64,000 nucleotides of DNA from assembly GCA_959347315.1 (NCBI GenBank), contig OY365806.1:24008900-24072899 (forward strand). Direction: 5' to 3'. This DNA comes from Bimastos eiseni. Its lineage: Eukaryota > Annelida > Clitellata > Crassiclitellata > Lumbricidae. A program made the position numbers and the translations under genes. This document shows positions 22,242 through 35,600 of the stretch, one piece after another. Position 1 is the first letter of the stretch, and each line of letters begins with the position of its first letter. A model generated the notes under the pieces. It searched no databases and was not told where the DNA came from. It saw only the letters and a list, made by a program, of their open reading frames with translations.

Positions 22242-23083
22242 TAGTGTTGTTTTAATAATGGTTTAATTTTAGTTTTAGTTATGATTGTTAGTCTTCATTT
22301 TTAGTTTTAGTTACGATTGTTCCTCAATTATAGTTTTAGTTTCTGTCTCAAATATAGTTTTAGTTTTGTCAATTATAGTTTTAATTAGCTTTAGTTTTCT
22401 CAAATAAAGTTTTAGTTTTAGGTCGCTGATTTTAGTTTAAGTAGGCTAATTATAATTTAGGTCAAGTATGCTAGTTACAGCTTTAGTAATTTAGTATCAA
22501 CTTATGCGATAGCAATAATTCTTTAAATCTAATTTAATTCTAATCGAACTCAATGGTAGACCATAATTATTATGGTCTACCATAATTATTATGGTTTACC
22601 ACTGACATTCGTCACACGTGAGGCCAAAGAAGAGAAAAATGAAAGTTTCAACAGTTCTGAATTAATTAAGCGAAGTTTTCGCAGTAAGTTCCATACAATT
22701 TTGCTAAATAAAAAACAGGATTCGAATTCGCGGTAAACGGTAACCGGAAGTAGACACATCTAATTCTCCTCGTGTGTCTTAGAAGAGGTGCTGTATGGCA
22801 TAGCTTCACATCATTTACAGGATTATATACAAATCATGCAAACATGCAACGAATATGCGCCTAAGTTATGAACATTTTCAAGCAAAAATATTTGTTTTAT
22901 TCCGGCTAAATATCGTTTTAGTTTTCGTTGCATCTATTTTCGTTTCGTTTTAGTTGCCACAATTTTCGTTTCAGTTTTAGTTTTCATTGTCTCCTTAATT
23001 TTGTTTCAGTTTCAGTTTTCGTTAACGGAACGTTTAAATTTAGTTAATTGCCATTTTCGTTTTCGTTAACGAAAATAACACTA
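22242..23083. mobile_element. hAT-like MITE with perfect 8-bp target duplication
   Basis: The ends are TAGTGTTGTTTTAATAATGG and, reversed, TAGTGTTATTTTCGTTAACG. Both flanks are ACCTGCAT (22234-22241 and 23084-23091), identical. The interior is rich in AGTTTTAGTTTTAG on the left and CGTTTTAGTTTTCG on the right, and has a palindrome around 22554-22582 (TGGTAGACCATAAT and its complement). No transposase is seen. Confidence 0.85.
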
Positions 23084-23091
23084 ACCTGCAT

Positions 23092-24374
23092 ATCTCCACA
23101 GCACAACCTAAGCACAATGATCGCTGATCTATAGTTGACTTTGAGACAGGGCCATAAAGAATCCAGATGGAGAACTGTAGTCTATTTTATTCTTTCTTAT
23201 CATTGATAAGGTGTATCTCTAGAAAGGTATAATAATAGCCTTTGCTGTTTATCTTGGCGCCTGTTGATTTGCTGGGGGCGTATGTAATTGTAAATTAGGA
23301 CCTACATAGGCGAAGCTTCTGGATTAAATAATTATGTCTGACTGGAGATGGGATGGGGATAACGTAAGTAGCATGTCACGGTTGCACGTTGGTTAAAGTG
23401 TTGCCGAGGTTGTGGGTGTGGTGTGTTGGTAGTTATTTGTGAGTTGGAATTTGGTATTGTATAAATCCCTGTCAGTCGGGTTGGTCAGTGGGAATCTGGT
23501 GTGCTTTACATGTAGATCCCCATATAAGCTGGTTTTGTAGGTGAGAATCTGGTGTGTTTAAAACTCCTGGTTTGGTCGGCAGTGTTAGGTATGATATACA
23601 ACGCCGTAATCTCGTACTCTCAGTAACTTTGTGTTGTTTGTTGTCGCAGCTCTGGAGATGAGACGTTGGAAAAGATGAATAATGGTAAAAGACCAGATCA
23701 GAAAGAAGAAGACAGAGTCAATTCAGAAAGAGTAAATGAAAACACAGGATTCAAATCAATGGACAAAGTCAACATGGAAGTGAGGACAGACCTATGTGGA
23801 CAAAGCAGGGATAGCAGTTTAGCAAATAGGCCCCTACAACAATCGTTATTGAAGCTCTCTGAATGTTTGAGTGAATAAATGATTAAATGAATGAATGACT
23901 GATTATGACTAATGTTAGGACTTTGGAAATACATTAATGATAGGACAATATTTTTAGCATTGAACATTACTTGTGATGGCTTTAAAATAAATATTAACTT
24001 GTAATAAAAAACAAATTTGTCTTGTCTTCATTTGATAGTTTGTGATAGTTTTAAAATGTTAACTTGTATTAAAAAGTCTCTATTTTATGAAAGTTGTTGT
24101 CTTCATTTTAGTCAACATTTCTTTGTATCTAAATATTTATCATTATTTTGATTTATTGAGATATTCTTTGTAAAATAATACATTCTCTTTCCTGAACATC
24201 GCAAACTGATTGAAGCCGTTATGATTGTAATTACAATCATATCAGGTTTAACCTTGATAAGGTCCTTAGCCCGACTTTTGTCTGAAACTGGGCGTTGAGT
24301 GTCAACATTTTCGTCAATTTGATGCAATAGAACTAGAATCCATATAAAGACGGCAGAATGTTGATAGTCAATGA
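23092..24374. other. Spacer without a supported gene
   Basis: A 70-codon plus-strand ORF (23666-23878) is Asn/Lys/Glu-rich with no recognisable domain. GGGAATCTGGTGTG recurs twice near 23490 and 23545. I see nothing else. Confidence 0.4.
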
Positions 24375-25030
24375 GACACTTTATCAATCAATCAATCAAA
24401 AAATGCTTTATTGTTCACCAGTAAATTACATAGTACAGAATACAATCGAGGTAACAATAGAGTAACACAGTGCACAATGGGAAACCCCAAAAGAAACGAA
24501 CCGCTCCGCTAACAGAGGTCACCCAATTTCATTCAATAATTATACAACCAATGAAACAATTCACAGAAAAAAACCTTTCGCAATTACATTAATAACAACT
24601 AACCAAAAGGTGAACGTCATAGCAACAAGTTCGCCTCGCATAGTGCAGACGTAATCAATTACAAAGTTATATAACAACAACATTGTGCATATCATCAAAC
24701 CTAATCAATATACAACATGATAGTAACAGCAGGCTTGTAGGCCGAAGCTGATTGTTAAGGATTCTGATCAGTCAGTAGGTATACTTTATACTTACTTTTA
24801 AACTGACACAACGTAGACGCGTTAGTTAAAGTAGTTGGCAGCATATTCCACAAGAGCGGGCCACATATTCGGACGCTGTGTTTTATAATTGTCGTGCTAG
24901 CGTCAATTTGATGAATCTTGTTTGAATAACGAGTGGCGTGTCTATGGATCTCTAGGTTTTTTCTAAACCATCTGTCGAACCCGCTGGGCAAGAGGCGCAT
25001 GTTAGCTCTGTACATGATATGCCTATCTGA
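24375..25030 (-). mobile_element. LINE 3' end (CR1/jockey-like), 5'-truncated
   Basis: On the minus strand 25015-24755 encodes 86 residues ending an RT ORF: IHRHATRYSNKIHQ, then KHSVRICGPLLWNMLP, then FKSKYKVYLL and a stop. This is the typical C-terminus of CR1/jockey-clade reverse transcriptases. A 3' UTR of about 360 bp follows and ends with a (TGAT)n tail at about 24385-24400. The catalytic domain is absent, so this is a dead-on-arrival 5'-truncated insertion. Confidence 0.8.
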
Positions 25031-25364
25031 AGCTTATTAATTTTTTACAAATGGCAATATTCCCAAACTTGTAAATAGACCAGGTGTATGGGCTGTGTGG
25101 TGTACATTACATATAATGCAGACAATTCGTTTCTGGAGAGTTATCAGAGAGATCAATTGAGTACAATATGTCGATGCCCAAATTAAATAAGTTTTAAACA
25201 AAAAGATGATCACGATGATTGACCCTGATCATTATGTCTAATAATTGATCAGCTACCATCTAGTATCTTATTAAAACGATCAGCGGTTAAGCTTAGGCCT
25301 ACGTCTCTGCTGACGTATTTGTCATACTTGATCGAAATCGCAGTTCGCAAAACATTAAAGCGCT

Positions 25365-25440
25365 ACTTTAAAGTTGAGCGCTGGAACCAGATTATTAAGA
25401 AACGCTGTGTCGTGTCAGAGGGGTTGTCCAATGATCAATT
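25365..25440 (-). mobile_element. LINE 3' tail, family A, diverged copy
   Basis: The reverse complement shares GACACAGCGTTTCTTAATAA and a closing TTTAAAGTAGCGCTTTA-type end with 19636-19740 and 32410-32490. The match is by eye and partial. Confidence 0.4.
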
Positions 25441-25929
25441 AAGTAATTAAGAAGTAGGCCTAAAAGGAAAATAGGTGATTGAGGGTGTTACGTTGATAAC
25501 GAAAGCATTAGTGGCCTACTGAAGAATAATGGTTCCTATCGCACATTCAGGCCTATATATGCCTACTTGCCTATAGGCCAACATGTATCTATGCCTATGC
25601 ACATCATAATCAAATGCATGACATTCACTTACACTAAACTACGGAGACACATACGCATATGGACATGTATCATATACATTGACCCCGTTTCTCATAAGTT
25701 CAACAAAATGCACCTTCAGGGTCCTATGACTTCAAACTACTAAATACCTGTCATGTACCATCATCAGGTCTCAAGAAATTCTTCCCCTGCAGACATTACA
25801 TGATTCTCCTCAACGACTAATGTAACAACTCTTAGCGCAATTATCATTAAGTTTTACTATTTTAATATCGCCCAAGGTATGATTACAAGTTATTGCAGGA
25901 GTCAAATTCAATTAAGCGAACGCCGCCGC

Positions 25930-26160
25930 CTAGCGATTGGAAGGACGCTGACTTTCTGAGATTGCGGGGATCGATCGATTATGCTCTTCACTCGAGTGCG
26001 TCTCATCCGATATTCTACACCCCTCTAATCCCATTGACGCAATGCTCTGGTGCAACTCAGTTGAAGAATAGACCAGATTTCGCCATCTCGCATGGCTGCC
26101 TTGATGCAAGAGGTTAGAAACGATCAAATATTCAGTTGAGACCTGAGAGGTGTCTGCCAC
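25930..26160 (-). mobile_element. Possible LINE ORF2 C-terminal relic
   Basis: The minus-strand translation contains HARWRNLVYSSTEL followed by a Ser/Glu-rich end, resembling the DRxxWRxLV ending of RTE-like LINE ORFs. It is short, with no RT catalytic motif. Confidence 0.3.
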
Positions 26161-26199
26161 TAGACAGAGATGATGATGATAATCACATAGGTAATGCAT

Positions 26200-27088
26200 T
26201 CATTGCTTAAATAGATTAAAAACAAACAGTGTAATATTGACCAGTCATTCTTTGTCATTGTAAGTGCGAGGTAATGGAGAGAATTTTACAGCATTTTTAT
26301 GAATAACTTCATAAGCTCAACGGTTAGGCGCCTAGGCCCTATAACAGTTTAGATGCTGCAGGCCATCCATTTTCATCCTTGGAGAAATAGTAACCACAGT
26401 TTAGAAGCTGGTAAGTTGTTCTACTTATTTTATTTATTACAAAACATCTTTTATCATGAAATTGTGAAATGAAACCAAATGGATTCGACTTGGTCATATT
26501 ATGTTGCATGCATCTTGTAAGGCTCCTTGAGCAGCACTTCCATCATCGGTTTTACCAAACAATTAATCCTCCTTCAGCGCGCTCACATCTTTGTCAGTAT
26601 TTTCATAATTACAGTTCATTTTCAGAAAATGCTGCTGTGCATAATTCAATACTATCATCACACTCCTCATCTGTAATTACTAATTGAACTAATACGGAAC
26701 GCAGACTACAATATGTGCTGTCTCGGTCATGTGAAACGGCTGCAGAATTAGCGCATTTCAAGGGGCCGCTATTCACTGAGTGGAACTTGCTTATAACAAT
26801 AATTATTATAATTGCTGTTTTCGTTCACCATTTTCTAAACTGAGTACCGTAGGACTCAGTCACTGTCAGTAAACCGTTTCTTGGTTGAAATTCTCCAAAA
26901 ATTGGCCTTCTAGAAAATATTTGAGGCTTCACACCTGACATTAACAGACTAATAGGCGTGATTTTGTATATTGAAAAGCGAATTTCTTCAACCAGCGAGA
27001 CTACGAATAGGCGTGTTGAAGCTTTGATCTGACATAGGCCTAAGGACAGTATCTTATCCTGAAAAGCAGCAAAATAAATTAAAATTGG

Positions 27089-27123
<35 letters not shown>

Positions 27124-28519
27124 AGAGATAGATAGATTACGTAGAGAGAGACAGACAGGCAGACAGACAGACAGACAACTACAGACAGACACAGATAGTA
27201 ATATAAAGTTGAAACTACGTAGGCTAATTATTCTGCATAGTGTGCACAACGCGTACGACGTGTACACGAGTCCCATCGTATCCGAAGTTTCTTAACGGTA
27301 CAATTTCTGGCTCTTTGGACACGGAACCTGTGTTGTCTTTCTTGTGATCACCGTTCAATCTTCTGGATTCAGATGATAAATTCATGTCGTGTTGTCATCC
27401 CCTCTCGCGCACAACGTACATGCACTGCCCCTACCCCACTTACTAAGCCACGGTAGAGTTGTCATGCCTGAACGACCTCTGGTATATCCTTGTTTACTGC
27501 CCTTTCTGACATCACAAGTTCAATTAAATGCTCCATTATGTTTTACATAATAATTATTGAACATTTAACGACGAACTGCAAGGGTCATCTCATACATTTT
27601 GGAACACGCTCGTCGTCAAAGGGTTAAATAATTTCCTCCATTGTCTTGCATATAGCAATGTTAAACGAATGACTGGTCTAGAGTTGCAAGGGTCGTTTTA
27701 TCTACCTGTTTAAGCAACTAACGCGTTGCATGTGATCATCATCTCTGGTTGAAACCACTTACATGTCGGTGTCCGCTGGAAATTACATCGTTTGTAGATA
27801 AACTTCTCCGTCGTGCTATATATGCCAGATACAGTTTAGGCCATTGGTATTACATATCGTCTAGTCAATATCTGCCGTACGTTTTTCTCTTCTTGTCGTG
27901 CCCATCATAATCCCTAACATCATAGGCCACTTCTGATATTTCTGCTGTTATCATACACGAAAAAGATAAAAAGTGTCCGTGTGATCATTATTCGAATTAT
28001 GTTTTCCATCTTAGCCTAGCTTCTGTCCTCAGAAATTTAATTCGCCTTATGATTCATTGCTCTCAATGCTAGAACTATTATCTGCGGCATATCGGCAAAA
28101 AAGTAGTCCTCTCTTAGTCCATAAGACACCACATGTGCAGTCCATTAAAACAAGGAATTAGTTAATTTAGTTTATGGACGTCTTTTAACAGCCATTGTCT
28201 TTGACGTCTTCCCAGGTTGTTGACTCTGTGATGAGCGATGGCTTTGTCACTGATAGCAATAGTCATGTTACGACCACTAAGAGCAAACTCAGATTGAGAG
28301 TCAAACAATATGAAATACCGTAAATGTAAAATGTCAATGGGTTAATGCTTGGTTGCTGCTTTGAGACTCATCCCCGCATAAAGCAAAATGAAAGAATTAC
28401 GTATTTTAACTGAACGTGAACCGAATTATTTAACGCACAAAACAATTTTAACTCGAGTGAAGTAGCACAGAAATGCGAAAGCGTAGCGTATTTATTGAAT
28501 TGCCCCGTAAAAAAACTGT
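26200..28519. other. Spacer with a (GA)n/(GACA)n microsatellite
   Basis: Positions about 27092-27190 hold (GA)n followed by AGACAGACAGGCAGACAGAC-type repeats. No gene, RNA gene or element ends could be supported in the rest. Several TAGGCCTA octamers occur. Confidence 0.5.
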
Positions 28520-28527
28520 CCTTTAAC

Positions 28528-29681
28528 CAGTGATGGGCACCAACTACTTGACTAGTAGTTAAAACTACTTCCTAACTACTTTCAAAATATGTAGTTATCT
28601 ATTTAACTACTTTAGATGACAAGTAGTTATAAACTTATAACTGCATTTGTAACTACCACATAAGTAGTTAACTACTTTTATAACTACTTTGCTGATGTTA
28701 TGTCATGGTGCATTGATAGTCACCAGGCAGTGTGCAAATTTATTGTCAGTATTAATTGCTGATATTCAACATCAGTAATAAAAATGATCAGAAACACAAT
28801 GACATATCTATTTGTAAACCAACAAGGACTAGAACTACTAGCACATGATACTAAGCGCCCTTATTAGAGAACAGTTTTAGCAGTAACATAAATTATGCCA
28901 ACTTGTTACAACTAAAAACATGTCTAGCCTACAAAGCCTAGAATGATCCTGTGGGACAACAAATAATCATGCCTGGCGAATGGCTCCCTATGCTCTATAA
29001 AATATCACTGTATATCTCACCTTTTCCTGTCTGCATCGACTGCTTCTTGAATTCCTCGACCTGGTCTATCCAGCCAGTGCCCAACCTCGTACCGTTGTCT
29101 CTTTGTCTGTCTGTTTGTCTATTCGTCTGTCTCTCTCTCTCTCTCTCACCTCTTGTCATTCTTGACTCGACAATCACCTTTCTTACAGACAGACTTGTAA
29201 CCCAGCTGCCCACAATGACTACTGGTCATCCAACCGTGTACTTGCTGCTTTCCTCATTCTTTAACCCTGCCTCATAAACCCCAAACCCTCTACGACCACC
29301 AACCACCGCTTTGCTCCAGTTCTTATCGCGCAACAATCTCCAGGTATGTCATTAAACAAGCATGATGCCTTAGGTTTTCTCAATAGTATGGGCAAATTTG
29401 AATAAAACAATTACATAGGAAATTTGCTCATAAGACTATAATGGACAATGTCCATGTTTGTTATAAAGTAACAGAAATTCCTGTAAGACGGAATTAGTAA
29501 ATAGGAAAAATGTAGTTAATGTGAAATATTGTAGTTAACTTAAAACTACTTGATAAAAGCAGTTATAACTATTTCTTTAACTACTTCTTAAAAACTAGTT
29601 ATAACTACTAGGCAACGTACTACTTCTATAGTAATTATAGCTACTAGTTAATAACTACAGTAGTTGAAGTGCCCATCAGTG
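28528..29681. mobile_element. hAT-like non-autonomous element, CAGTGATGGGCA termini
   Basis: The left end is CAGTGATGGGCACCAACTAC and the right end, reversed, is CACTGATGGGCACTTCAACT, the CAGxGATGGGCA form common in hAT elements. Flanks are CCTTTAAC (28520-28527) and CATTTAAT (29682-29689), an 8-bp duplication with two mismatches. Both subterminal regions are dense in GTAGTTA/TAACTAC, the presumed transposase-binding repeats. A CTGT/CT tract lies at about 29100-29150. No transposase domain is present. Confidence 0.8.
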
Positions 29682-29847
29682 CATTTAATCAAATGTTTTA
29701 GGCCATCGAGACACAATGTTTTTGAGGTATTTTATAGAGAAGAGATGGAGCATTAATGGAAATTGGTGGTCGATTTCGTATGCCTTAGGAGCAGTTCCAT
29801 GCAGTGAACCAGAGCTCGTGACATCGCTACACTCATGGGCGTCGACT

Positions 29848-29935
29848 AATGGGGAGTAAATGGGGAGTAAATGGGGAGTAAATGGGGAGTAAATGGGGAG
29901 TAAATGGGGAGTAAATGGGGAGTAAATGGGGAGAT
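29848..29935 (+). repeat. 11-bp minisatellite (ATGGGGAGTAA), eight copies
   Basis: Eight nearly perfect direct repeats of ATGGGGAGTAA. Apparent ORFs over it on the minus strand are repeat translations. Confidence 0.95.
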
Positions 29936-30654
29936 TGGAGAACAATCTCCCACGGCTGCCGGAAGTTGGCATATCTGGATGGGCCTATTTCTGGGTGTGT
30001 TAAAAGTTAAGGATATAAACAGGGGTTGTTCATTTCCTATGACATAGCGGTCTGAATACGATGATTCACAATACTGGGGGTTTGTTCCCCATTTCAAGTG
30101 GGGAATGTGGGGTGGGTGTGGTGGAGGTTCATTCATTTACGCGTTCGGAGAGCGCAGGCACACCGTCGTTAGACGAGAAATTTTCCAGGCACCTGCGTCA
30201 TTAGACTGAACGAGGCGCAATTGGAGACAACAGCAGGAGATCACCTTTATAGACCGTTAGCATGGCACCAGAACCGACTAGAAATGGACAAAGTCATTCA
30301 CCTGTGGATGGAAGACGTTTCCTCAAAGAACCTCCTTCAGCATCACATTACTTGCTTTGTTATCAGCCAGAGACACAATTGACTTTCCTGGCTATAGAAG
30401 CCACTCTATTGCACCTGACTAACTATTAGTTTCCTAATAGAAGCTATTATGTTACCCAGGCAAAACAAGCACGTAACAGCGTTTTATCATCACCAGTACT
30501 TTGGTGCAATAGCTGCTGCTGATGCAAGAGCAATTAAATGGGGTGAGCATCGATGCCTCCTGCCGATGATTAGGCGAAACAACATTGCATTGCCATTGGT
30601 CACAATTGAGGAGAATGAAAAGGCAACAAAGAATTGTTGATGTCTATAGGCCTA

Positions 30655-31020
30655 CGTCATAATTTTGTCATCATCATGTAGAATTGGACTTGATATCTGA
30701 ATGGCTTTGTACTAATAAACTATCACTTAATAGCGCAAAAACAAACTTCATAATCTTTCGTTCTCATAAGAAAGCCTTACCTGAAAATTTGCAGCCAGTC
30801 AAACTAATGAATGCTCCAATTACCCAGGTCACCTCGTGCTTGTTCCTAGGAGTCATAGTTGATCAGAACTTATCTTGGAAGGAGCATATTAGTGCAATCT
30901 CCAGAAGAATATCCAAAAACCTAGGTATCTTGATTTGATTAACCAAAATATTACCTGCTGAAGCCCGTTCTACTCTTTACTTCTCGCCCATATATATCCT
31001 TACCTCACCTACTGTACTAT
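30655..31020 (+). mobile_element. LINE reverse transcriptase fragment (palm/thumb region)
   Basis: The translation shows SEWLCTNKLSLNSAKTNFII, then SCLFLGVIVDQNLSWKEHI and RRISKNLGIL, the well-known region after the YxDD box in CR1/jockey-like RTs. A stop then interrupts the frame, with LTKILPAEARSTLYFS continuing after it. The fragment is degenerate and cut off by the following microsatellite. Confidence 0.8.
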
Positions 31021-31085
31021 AATCTCATTCGCTCGCTCTGCTTGACTAACTCTCTGCATGGATCTTGCTATGATGACGATGATGT

Positions 31086-32025
<940 letters not shown>

Positions 32026-32040
32026 AGAGCGCATTCATTT

Positions 32041-32500
32041 TTAAAGTCTTATCACTAACTCGACACATCTCATCTGAAGTTCTCCAATCGTGCTATATCC
32101 AACGCCGCACCAAGTCTCTGGAACGACCTCTCTAAGCTGAATTTCGTACTTTCTCTGTTCCTCCTTTATCACTGCCCAATGCCCATCATGCAACATCATA
32201 TCTGTCCGTAGCTCCCTTATCCCATCACACCCCGCGCTTTCCACTCTAAACTTAAGTCTCGCCTTTTCAAGAACTCTTACTCAGACTCCTTACTTGACAT
32301 TCCATCTGTCAATCCTCGACCAAAAGTTAAACGACACCCTCCTTAACAGCTACTCTGCTTCTCTGCTGACCTCTTGGAGCCGAACTCTGACCTCCCGCGG
32401 ACTATCTTTTGGACAACCATTTCGATTTGACGCAGCGCTCGTGAATAAGCTGGTGCCCTGCGCTTAGCTTTCAAGTGGCGCTTTAGAAAGTTGGAGATTA
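32041..32500 (+). mobile_element. LINE RT C-terminus and 3' tail, family A
   Basis: The plus strand encodes SNRAISNAAPSLWNDLSKLN near 32085-32145, the C-terminal signature of CR1/jockey-like RTs. A 3' region follows with TTGGACAACCATTTCGATTT, GACGCAGCG and GTGGCGCTTTAGAAAGTTGG. That tail recurs at 19636-19740 (minus). It may be the same insertion as 30655-31020, split by the microsatellite. It ends about 190 bp upstream of the DNAJB11 start codon. Confidence 0.75.
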
Positions 32501-32690
32501 CGATCACGAGTTGAATTTACCGTTAATGAATTTGACTTTAATGAAACACTGAAGTTGTTGTGAGTTTACCTGCTTACTTACTTTTCTGCTGAAGCTCGTA
32601 CTTCCGATACTTGATTTCTGAGTGTCATCACATTAAGTAGATTCAGTAGCATACACGATCTGTGATCCAACTATATCAGGCCAGGCGAAC

Positions 32691-35600
32691 ATGGCGAGCA
32701 AATTGTTGTTTTGGGTTTTCATTTTAAACATTATTTTAATAATCGTTGAAGTATTAGGAGGGTAAGTGTTACTCAAACTTCGCCTTTTAGTTTCTTTAAT
32801 ACCTGTTGGTGTAGTGTGTTATTTGTTTTGTGCAAATTCAAGGCATTGTGATTGTAAACCGGCGTGTGTGTGTTGGACCAATCGGATCGCAGCACGACGC
32901 CGTGTTTTACACATTGCGTGTATAATCCTGAACCACTAAGTGAATTAACTAATTAATCTCAAGTAGCATTATTATTGTATTAATTCCACACTCTTATGTT
33001 GAGAACCTGTAAGTTGCTTGAAATTTCAAGTTGAATTTGCCTTTAATGCTGACCTGAGAATTGAAGCACTTTTCCGTTGCTTACTCGAACCTGATAATCT
33101 TCCATAATTTATAGTGGAATGCTATGTTATGTCAGTATAAAATTAAAATGGATATTATAATGCACCCGTGTTCTCAAGTTTTGCCACCCGAAATTTATTA
33201 GCTGATAGAATGTATTTTAGCAATGCTGCGAAATGTTCAGCATATTATTTTTCTGTTAATATCTGCTTAAAATGTTCCTTCTTGATTGTTTGCTATTGAG
33301 TTGTATGGCTAATGTGTTTGTGGTTTAATGTGTCTGTTGTTGGCATGGTATGATATGCTTTAATTGATTCACACTTTCTGTTGGGTTCATTAATTGTTGT
33401 TGAAATTTAAGTCTAAGTTAAATTGTGATTACAAGCAATTTATGTGTCAAATTGTGTTTTTTGCAGCCCATATGTTTTGTAAAGCTTTAAGAGGTTTCTT
33501 TGCTGGACTGTTAATAGCAAATCATGTAGTCACAGTTGTTACATATTTTGTCTGTCATTGTTGCCTTTGTTCAGTCTAAAAAGTTTAGAAAATCTCAGAA
33601 CAGTTTTCTATTAGTTTCTCTTCTGCCATTTCAATTTCTCACTGGAAAGAATTGCTGGTATTACTGGACAGTAATACCTATGTAGTCTTTATTTTCATAC
33701 TTAAGGAGTATTTCTTTGAGTTAACACTTACAAGTCCTGACATGGTTTGACAGTTACTATATGTATCCATGCATGGTTGTGTTAATACACCATGTAGAGG
33801 TATCAAACGCGCTAGAGTTACTTGCAGTCACATATGTATAGAATGGTTAGTGATAATTGTATAACCAGTAACAGAGATATACAGATATAACTTGTTCTGA
33901 TTGTGCTGATTCCAAGTAGAGCTGATTATTGAAATAACCGATACTGAGTATGAACCCGAGTATTTCGAAAGTATTTATAGTCAAAATGTTTGTTTAATAA
34001 AAATGTACCTACTTTTGCAATGCAAACATGTGTTTTGCTGCTTGCACTCGCCACGATATAAATAATAATTGGTGGGTGGTATCAAATACTAAGCAGCAGG
34101 ATGTCAGTCTGTGGTTGATTGGCCATCAGTGCGTGGTATAGTTAATCATGTGGCAAGTCACCAAAACTATGAGTAAATTTTTAACAGTAGTGCCAATTAT
34201 TTTTAATAATATCGATTATGCCGATTGTTTCGAATCATCAGCCCAATTTGGTGTAGGCTGCTTTATTGATATAGTTCTAGATCAATCTCTTAAATCCCGT
34301 TTTTAGTGATCCATTAGGATGTAAATCGATAGGCTTGGTTATTAATCAGCCATAATTATAATTTGGTCGATTATTAGAACAATCCGTATAATCATTGCCG
34401 ACATAAATAATTGGTGCCAATCTAAACATTTTGTTTTATAACTTTTGGTGACTCGCCAGATGATTTAGCAATTCCATATACTGGTGGCCTGTTGTCCCGC
34501 TAATGTGAAATTGCTGTTGTGGTTTTATTTGACAACCATCGAGTGCACCCACCGATTATTTTTTTATCACAGCTAGCAAGTTGCAACACACTCGCTTGCA
34601 TTGCAATTTGGTAGATTTTTGTTTTGCATCTGAATATTTATACTAAATTAATAATGAAATAATCAGTTTCAGCCATTTTAATAATCGATTGTATGCGGTA
34701 TCTGCGTAATCAGTAATTGTGATATTGTTACAACTTTGGCTTGTGAGTCGACAAGGACAATAGTGTAGCAAAGGTTTTTAATTATGTTTCTGCGCTTGTG
34801 ATAAATTAAAACGCAAGACCTTGGGTTGTGGTAAATAAGTAAGCAAGTATATGCTTCATTGAACTGCAAGAAGACACACTGCAGACTGTTTTATCTTTAC
34901 TTGAATATAGCCACATAAAGAGAATTATCATTGATCCGCCATCTTGCTTTGTAGGAGAGATTTCTACAACATACTTGGTGTTCCAAAATCAGCCAACATT
35001 AATCAAATAAAAAAGGCATATCGTAAACTGGCTAAAGAATATCATCCAGACAAGAATAAAGATGATCCAGAAGCTGAAGATAAATTTCGTGATCTTGGTG
35101 CTGCATATGAGGTACAAGTACATTCCATTGCTACATCTTTACGTGTTTCACACTGAAGCGAATAGTGCTAAAACTAGCTGAGTTAGTAAGAATATTCTTT
35201 ATTAGACTATCAGCAAACGCACAATAGCTTACAAATTTTCGTAGGAGACCATTGATGTTGATTGCGACAATGGCGAATCCCCACCAAACAGAGAAGGTAG
35301 GAGATAGGGTCAAGTTCAGAGAGAGTGCTGTGAATGCAGATAGCATGGCTTAATGACTCAGGAGAGGCTTCATGACTGTCTGCTATATATTGCTATAGGC
35401 CACACTGTTTTCTTTTGGGAAAGAAAATTTTTATAACTTACACAAGTTTGTGCAGGGAAGGCTCTAAGATGTACAATGATATTGCTTGCTTATGAGATTT
35501 TTGATGTTATGTGGATGTAGGCACGACATGTACAATAGCAATCAAATTTGTATTTAGGCAACTTCGGTTGTGTGCATTGTTGTTATAAATCGTGTGTGTT

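Noticed and set aside
35131..35346. Minus-strand 71-codon ORF in a DNAJB11 intron
   Set aside because: It lies in intron 2, shows no domain, and is explained by chance.
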